64,000 bases of DNA, from contig NW_026262582.1 of NCBI RefSeq assembly GCF_021869535.1, positions 59,718,851 to 59,782,850 on the forward strand, read 5' to 3'. Below are positions 56,942-64,000 of this stretch, piece after piece (the first letter of the stretch is position 1; every line of letters starts with the position of its first letter). The notes beneath the pieces were generated by a model. The model saw only the letters and a program-made list of their open reading frames with translations. It was not told the origin of the DNA and searched no databases. The position numbers were made by a program, and so were the translations under genes. This stretch comes from Mytilus californianus. Its lineage: Eukaryota > Mollusca > Bivalvia > Mytilida > Mytilidae.

Positions 56942-58543
56942 AAGTGAGTATGATATAATCACGAGACGAGTAAAATAGCCCAAATTATTTGTAAACATTT
57001 TACTATAACTCTTCTTAAATCAAATTTGTATTAGTAATTGAACAACACGAAAGGTTCCACATGTCAAAAATGTTTTCTTACAATTCCTCAAGACCTGAGA
57101 CCATTCCTGATTCTTTATGAGTTTGTGTTGTTCAGTCTTTAGTTGTATTTTTTGCGTTTTGTATACTGTTGTATCATGATGAGTTGATTGACTATTCCTT
57201 TTGTATTCGCCGTCTGATGATAAAAGTGAAATGATAAATATGTACCTTTATATCTACAACTAAACCCTATTGAGCGCATAGCTCCTTACGTATCTACGTA
57301 TTTGATGCGTCCCTGACTTCCAAATGGTTTGGTATGAGCGTTCGTGGTAAAAGTTAAACCAGAAAAGTGCTAAGAATGTATGAACTGTACAAAGTGTTAC
57401 TTTCATATAACAATATATTTACCCAACTTGGTTGAGATCTTCATAAATATCCATTGTTTAGCCTTTTGAAACCAAACAAAACAGAATAAGAAGAGTTACC
57501 AAAATCTTAAAAGTAAAAATAAAATAAAATACAATCAGATGTGTAGCAAAGAGATTTGAAATTGATAGGTGGTTACAATATATTGAACTAGAAATTGGAC
57601 TTTCTGTCAAATGGTGTCAAACACAAAAATATACATATATAGAAAAACACGCTATTTTATTTCGGAAATACGCGTTTCCTTGAAAGAGCAAAATCAGGAA
57701 TTGATATCTATGATGTGGAAAGAACAATATAAATTGTTCAAATAGTACTTCCATTCACAAGTACAATCACTTTTACGGACATAAAGAGGAAAGACTGCAG
57801 TGTCTGGGAGAGTATCTACTTTTTCGAGTGGTACATGCAAAAAATGTTAGGAATGGAAGTAAGTATTCATGAATTCATGGCTCATGTATTGTGTACAGAC
57901 GACCAGTTCTTGACAACAGTGGCTAACATGATATGTGTGAATATTTATCAACGGTCAACATATGAAGATGGTACAATGGATGTATGGGGCAATCATACCA
58001 ATATCAAGCTAGAACGAACAAGCAAGATAAAGACAAAGGGATGGAGAGAAACAAAGTAACCGATAAATTAATTTTACAAACGATATAAAACATGCAGATA
58101 CGAAATATAAAACCATGTTGAATTTGTGCTATCCTGCAATGCACGTGATGTTTGAAAAGACAGCGTTAGAATAGTTCAATGTTAGATTTTGAGATATTTT
58201 TTGTAATTTGTAGTTTAAACGATAACCCGAATTTAAGAATAAGACTAAATTGATTTTAAAGAGCGATGTAGATACGTAAAATCCATTATGTCAAGTGTGT
58301 AAGTGTCATTTACCACTTAAGTGTCATTGTGTTGCCATTGGTTGATATAGTCGAGTGTTTGATTATGACAATTGTGATGACCTCACCTTTTTAATTTAAC
58401 CGAAATCATGTTACAGATCGGTATTTTTGTTAAAATATGTTTACCGTATACAGTCGGTATATCATTTTTTGAAGATGTACCCGAAATGGATGATATGTAT
58501 ATTTGTTAATGACTTGCGATTTTCCAAAACGCATTAAACCTTT

Positions 58544-58574
<31 letters not shown>

Positions 58575-59250
58575 TTGTATCTAAAGAAGGTAAACACATT
58601 AAGCTACAACAAACTAATCTTCCCTGAGGCCCTCAATGTATACAATGTATAAGCTATTCTCCTAAAAGAAAGAGAGGATAATCAAAAGGAATATACCGGC
58701 TTCTGACAGTAATGTCTCAAGTCCAGTTAAGCTAACTTCATTATGCAGCCAATATCATTCTCCGTATGATCCCTATTTGAAGATGTGAATAATGCAAACA
58801 CATTAAATAGGTATCATAAAAGTCCAAACATGCTATCCGATATTTATATTTGAATATATAGACATACTGTTTTGTATTTTATTCCTCCTGTGAAATACTC
58901 GCATAATAAATTGTAGCAGCATTATCTCATTAGACACTACAGTGTATTATTTGTTTCTCTTGCCATATCAAATGATCCCAACGAATTATTTGGGGTATAT
59001 ACTAAACGATGTAGTAAGTTGATTTTACATGAATGCTTTCAATCATACACATATTATGTTAAATCATATCATATGCTCAATATTTCATGTTCTGATTAAA
59101 TTTAATTCTGGTTTTGATTTTTAGTTTTTTAAGTTCATGTGTTGATCTGTGATACAACGTGCACAATGCAAGAAGAGAATATACACATGTCTTGAGAAAA
59201 TGTAGGACTGAAATAGTGTTTCCTGCAATTGATCGTTGACTCTTGTTAAT
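56942..59250 (+). repeat. duplicated non-coding block (copy of 21.27-23.26 kb)
   Basis: Closely follows the other copy. Differences include an extra stretch around 58.14-58.75 kb with an ATA microsatellite (58547-58571), and absence of the mussel repeat. A 74-codon frame at 57835-58059 is interrupted in the other copy and is not supported as a gene. Confidence 0.65.
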
Positions 59251-59307
59251 TTCAGAGTGTACAATTAGGCAGCACAGATATAATTAGGAATTGCACTCAG
59301 CTGCGCT

Positions 59308-60239
59308 ATGGGTATACAATGTTCCCGCGAATTCAAGAACAAAACGTTTAATCCTAATAATTGTACATCGGAACAGGCAATGGTTTCAGACGCTAAAGTT
59401 AATTGCTACAACATAATACATTTGTATACATTTTGTAGTGTACGTTAAGTAATACATTCATGTCTCCCTGTAACGATGAAGATCAAAATTGCTGTCGATT
59501 TTGATAATAGTAGAAGTTTTAAACTTCAATCTTCAGAAATCGGACCACTTTGGAACATGCGATGTCGTTTTGGTAAGACATATCTTAAATAAAGAACTGA
59601 AGATTATTAGTCTATAACTCTCAACAGATACAAGGATTCTAATGTTCAATGCCATATGTGCGTTTCTTCTGCATGAAACTCATCAGTGGCCTCGTTTTAA
59701 CACAGTTGAGAGGCCATATCGCAAATACATTTTATTAGCATTATGAATAATGTGAAAATGCTGAAATCTCTTTTATAGCGTACTATATGCTTTTTGTTTT
59801 CCCATGGTTGAAGGCCACATGATGACCTAAATTTGCCTACATCTGCGTCGCTGACGTATATTTGTCTAATTGACATTCATCTTCTTATTATTATTTTAAA
59901 AAAAGTGTAGAATATTTTACAACAAGAAATATTGCAGAAACTTCAAATATGTTTAATAAAAATGCACATAAGTACAGCACAACCTAAAATTAGCTCATAT
60001 CGACAAAGTTTAATACACATAATGTTTTCTCTTTTTTAGATTACTTTATGACACTTCCAAACATACTGATATATATTATCATTGTATCTGCGGTTTTGCT
60101 GTTGGTTTACATTGCCGCTGCTATTGCTGATATAAGGAATAAGACACACTCAAATGCGTTAGAAGATATAAAACCCACGCCAACAAGTCACAGAGGAACG
60201 ACTTCTTCAGGTCAAGTAACAACTTCATTTAAAAAATGA
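59308..60239 (+). pseudogene. gene E: paralog with intact frames but non-canonical donor
   Basis: Exon 1 (59308-59398) starts MGIQCSREFKNKTFNPNNCT and ends MVSDAK, with sequons NKT and NCT; upstream acceptor TTAATTTCAG ends 59255. Exon 2 (60040-60239, acceptor TTCTCTTTTTTAG, phase 1) encodes DYFMTLPNILIYIIIVSAVL, a helix of about residues 38-60, IRNKTHSNALEDIK and a Thr/Ser-rich tail ending TTSFKK; 96 residues if joined. At the expected donor the bases are TTAATT, where D has GTAATT. A weak alternative, GTTAAGT at 59444, is also in phase 1 and the reading frame stays open up to it, adding 15 residues. AATAAA lies at 60450. Either a recently silenced gene or one with a shifted donor. Confidence 0.6.
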
Positions 60240-61528
60240 TTGTTGTGGTCATTGATTTCTGCTGGAGACCTACCATGTCTATCCAACCACAGCAAAACTA
60301 TTCATATTCAAATCGAATAACATTGGTATTGTCCGGAACTAAAATGCTTCATTTAATCGTCATGTTCCTATGCGGTAATGAGAAATAATTGTTTCTCATG
60401 TATCTTATAATGTATTTATGTTTGATATATTCTTAGTAAAAACATGTATAATAAAAGTATTGATATTTCACATTTAATCTACACTGATTGTGCCGCTGTT
60501 GATGATTATGATGATGACGATGGTATTAGATTGGTTTTTTTTTTCAGTAGCAGCATATTCGTGTCAAGGGCAAAAAAAAAATGAAGAGTAATGAGTGTTT
60601 TCGACTGAGATGGTGAAGCGTAGTGTTAAGATTATAATATTTTTTTTTATATGCCTTATTTTTGTTGCTATTGCTTATACTTAACTCATAGTTTAAAACG
60701 AGACGATATGAATGTTTATCTGACACACCTATTCAAAGGTTACCCTACATCTTTAGAAAGACGTCATGCAAGTGTTAAATGCAGGGATAAAGATAGTTTT
60801 GTTTTCAAATAGGTTATGTATAAATCGGAAGTCAACATGTTATTTTGAATAGGTTTGCAATTTTTAGATTGTATCCGATTTCGATTTCGATTTGCAGAAT
60901 GGAAGCTAGTTTCTATGTGCAAATTCAAATTCTATTCGCACTTTCAAAAATACGTCGTGTGAATTGTATAATGATGTGTTTCCCATTTGATTACAATAAT
61001 AAACATTTAAACTAATGTTTTAAAGCGCAATATCATAATTATTTGACTGAAACATAAAAAGACATATAGGATTCGATGTAGGATTCGATGTTAGTTACAT
61101 GAAAAATAACCATTTGGTCGGATGTTTTTGAATAAACAAAACAATAAGATAAATAAAGAATCCCATTTTTTCTGGAAATAGAACACTTTAATACAAACAA
61201 AGTTCTTTTAGAAATGTATCCCTATATTTTTATTGAAGATAGACCATGATGTTTTTAAATGTGTAAAATCACCAATTCTCGACTGCTTCATTTGCTGAGA
61301 ATTGCTCATAGATTGAGTTCAAACTATGCAAAAAATTAAAGCATAGTACAACTTGAGAACTTTGATAACATTTCTTTTACAGCAAAAATACATGAAAAAT
61401 AATGGAGATCCAACACTACAAATTTATGTTTCTTTGAACTAACAACATGAATGACCTAGTATAATCCAATGGGAGTGTGGAGATAAAACATTGTAACTTT
61501 AACAAAAACGCGTAATGTGTAGATATAT
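60240..61528 (+). other. no gene seen
   Basis: AT-rich 3' flank of gene E. Short local repeats only (AGGATTCGATGT twice near 61069). Nothing coding is supported. Confidence 0.5.
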
Positions 61529-61800
61529 AGTGGCCTCGGTAGCCTAGTAGTCTAAGTAGTCGAACTACTGTAGCTCTAGTCTGTCAACATTTAGGTTGTG
61601 AGTTCGATTCCTGCACGTGACACGTTCGTTCGACCCCAACCTTAATTGACTTGGATTGTTAATTTTTCTACCTATGGTTCGTGTTTCTCTCCAGGCACCC
61701 CGGCTTCCTTATTAATAAAAATTGACCGCCACGAAATAGCAAAATACAGCTGAAAGTGGCGTTAAACACCAATCAATCAATCAATAAATCAATCAAGCAA
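61529..61800 (+). mobile_element. tRNA-derived SINE with (AATC)n tail
   Basis: Head AGTGGCCTCGGTAGCCTAGT with A-box-like TAGCCTAGTAGTCTAAG and B-box GAGTTCGATTCC, a conserved body GACCGCCACGAAATAGC and CTGAAAGTGGCGTTAAACAC, and a tail of AATC repeats to 61800. The body is widespread in molluscs and I associate it with the MetaSINE type (memory, unverified). Confidence 0.85.
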
Positions 61801-64000
61801 TATCGTATTATAGTTGTATATGGACATAGACCATTACACTTCAATATCAAATACATAGCTATCGCCATTTTCATCAAAATTGGACATATACCACAATAAG
61901 ATTCACACAACGAAGTCTGTAAAGGCAAAATTTATCAAATAGCCTTCTCATCAAATGGTTAAGATAATATGCTAACTAAGGGTTATGGCGACATTTGTAC
62001 ATATCAACAGGAAATCTGTTTAGAACAAATAAGTGTGGAATACAAGGAAAAGTGATTTGCTTCATTGAACCTGACGAACTCATTACAAATCCGCATAGCA
62101 ATGTTACATTTGGTATTGTTCTTTATCTACATGATATATTTAAGAAATAATGCATGCAAGCCATAGATTTGATATCAATATTATATTCACTAGGTCTGTG
62201 CCATCATTTTCAAAAGTTGTCTCTAGCTTAACTTTATTTGTATTATAATAGAACAAATACGGTAATTTAAATAACTGGTGCGTATAGAAGTGTGATGTGT
62301 GTTTGGCTGTTCTATTTTACTTCTTGTAAGATCAAGTAAAAAATGATCTATAAATCTATGGCTTACGTAAATTATTTTTCAAACAACCTCTAGAAAAAAA
62401 ATTGTATAAGACAATGTACATTAAATATTTGAAATGTGAACCTCTAATTGACATGTTTACACCCAGAAATGTGCAACTAATGCAATATAATAGAAAACGA
62501 AACTCCAATAAGCTCAAAACTGAATTTCAATGAGAAGGTATCCATATTTGAAGATTACAGGTAACGAATAACTTTCAGCTTTAGAATTTTCATTCGTTTG
62601 ACGTCATGTTTTGACACGACGTTAATGCGTCAAGATCATTTATGAAATTTCTCGATTTTTTTTCTTTAATTCTTATTAGTAAAATTGTCCAAGCTCCAAT
62701 GCTTTATTGTTTTTGTTATGCATTAGAATAGGAATAAAAGATATGTAGTTGTTTTTTAATTTCAATTTAAACACAGTGAAATCGACATAGTTTTGGAACA
62801 AAGGTTACGTTCGATTCATGTAAAGGAGTAGGGCCACGAAGGGTTAAAACGACCCTGTCTCAGAAATTGACGAAATTATTGCAGAAGGATCACTAACTAG
62901 TGTAGTTCATAAAACGATAACCATTAGACTTGTAACTGTGTTTGCATAATTTTCCAGGGCGTCAGAAAAGACCAAGGTACAATGGTATTTAAGCCATTTA
63001 AACGTAACGATAAAATTGTTTCCATTAACGTTCTAGTAACTTAATTTCTTTTTTAACTCCATTAACAGAAACTTAATAATAGTAAGGTTTAAGCTGCACA
63101 TAAGCGCTTGAATAAAATTGCCCGAATACTCGTTTTCTGTATTGATCTTCACGAAATAGAAATTGCAGAGACTATGTAAACAAACATAATTCTATAGCAT
63201 AGATTAAATTAAAAGTCATAAAGGATTTTAAAACATAAGCAATGGATGTCTTTTATTAGGCAGAAGGAATTTAGATTGAAAGCTGTTAAATATCTTGAGG
63301 AGCGAAGTACAGTCGTAAAAAAGTATGAGGATAATTGATCACACCACATCATCTTATTTGTATATGGAAAGAAAACCGTGATTCGCTAAAACACAGAAAA
63401 GTTTATTTTCTAGTAAAGAAGTAAAAGATGAAAACACAGATAAAGATAAACATTGTGTATAGACAGTACATAGCATTACATGTACGTCAACAATCATAGA
63501 ACACATTATAATTGTACAAAAGTCATCAGACTCCAGAACCACACGTGCACTCATAAACATCATTCTCATTTCGGAGGATTACATGACTGTTTACTTTCAA
63601 AGCAACATTCAGAGTTAAACACTTGATAACAATAGTTTCATAAAATACTGCCATTCATACGTCACTGACCACATTACTAGTACTGCTATCTCTAATTGTA
63701 CCTAAAGCGCATGAAATGTGTAGTCATCTGTAAAAATTGAAATATAATTCTTTCAAATGGTTCAATGTATCATTTTTATATTTTCCCAGAACTTTTTTAC
63801 ACTAAGTAATAGTTTAAAGGCAGTGGCTATTTTGCCAGCGCCGCCAAAATTGAAAATATGCTATTTTACCAACTCTCGGTAAGCGGAAGCCAGCATGCCA
63901 GTAAAAAAGATTTTGTTTACAATATGCAATTCAAAATTGACTATTATTTCAAAACTAAATTTAATTTAAGCATTTTTGATTTTGAAGCTATGTGATTCAT
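61801..64000 (+). other. no gene seen
   Basis: AT-rich DNA with no exon of the local family, no recognisable transposon protein and no clear duplicate elsewhere in the window. A short GC-richer patch (CCAGCGCCGCCAAAATTG near 63835) is unexplained. Confidence 0.45.

Noticed and set aside
57835..58059. 74-codon ORF starting MQKMLGMEVSIHEFMAHVL
   Set aside because: The same stretch in the other block (about 22185-22400) is interrupted by stops and indels, with no sign of frame conservation.

Overview
The window reads as nuclear DNA of an invertebrate, most likely a marine mussel (Mytilus-like bivalve). It is very AT-rich, has spliced genes with GT-AG introns, and is full of degenerate mobile elements. 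One dispersed repeat, recognisable by the core GATGTGGTATGATTGCCAAT, recurs on both strands near 18.8, 22.8, 30.4, 48.0 and 52.4 kb and is one I associate with mussel genomes. The organism call comes from pattern recognition; no search was run.

The main genic content is a tandem family of tiny single-pass membrane proteins (about 73-119 residues) that I do not recognise as a named family. Seven members share one plan: a short first coding exon rich in N-glycosylation sequons, a phase-1 intron, then a second exon with one hydrophobic helix, a basic stop-transfer stretch and a short tail, often ending in valine. They are A (11060-12318), G (16814-17216), D (23321-26057), B (36931-38539), C (47214-51091), F (53192-53819) and E (59308-60239). 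An eighth, H (about 1003-1347), is only a second-exon-like piece. A and F look intact. The others carry different lesions: lost donor (C, E), deleted acceptor (G), frameshift (D, H), weak acceptor plus a chimeric truncated tail (B).

The layout comes from segmental duplication. A block of roughly 4.7 kb of ancestral sequence ending in gene A/B/C occurs three times (8.0-12.7, 31.1-38.5, 44.6-51.5 kb). A longer downstream block with G-D and F-E occurs twice (13.2-26 and 51.5-60.2 kb). A third segment (1.3-2.4 kb) recurs at 38.6-43.4 kb. Because copies with and without each insertion are both present, many insertions can be defined against an empty site within the window.

Mobile elements include: a Crypton-type tyrosine-recombinase element (31.7-35.36 kb) with striking palindromes at its ends; two decayed inverted-repeat elements carrying KRBA2/Ginger-like integrase fragments (13.98-15.93 and 27.27-28.74 kb); a Penelope-like reverse transcriptase relic (19.5-21.2 kb) plus several other RT fragments; two families of tRNA-derived SINE; MITEs with TTNA and TA target duplications; and a large 5.5 kb inverted-repeat-bounded region (2.44-7.99 kb). 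A duplicated small ORF pair (18093-18290 and 55482-55858) differs by a 185-bp intron-like insertion flanked by ATGT. The last 3.7 kb (60.3-64 kb) holds one SINE and nothing else I can support.
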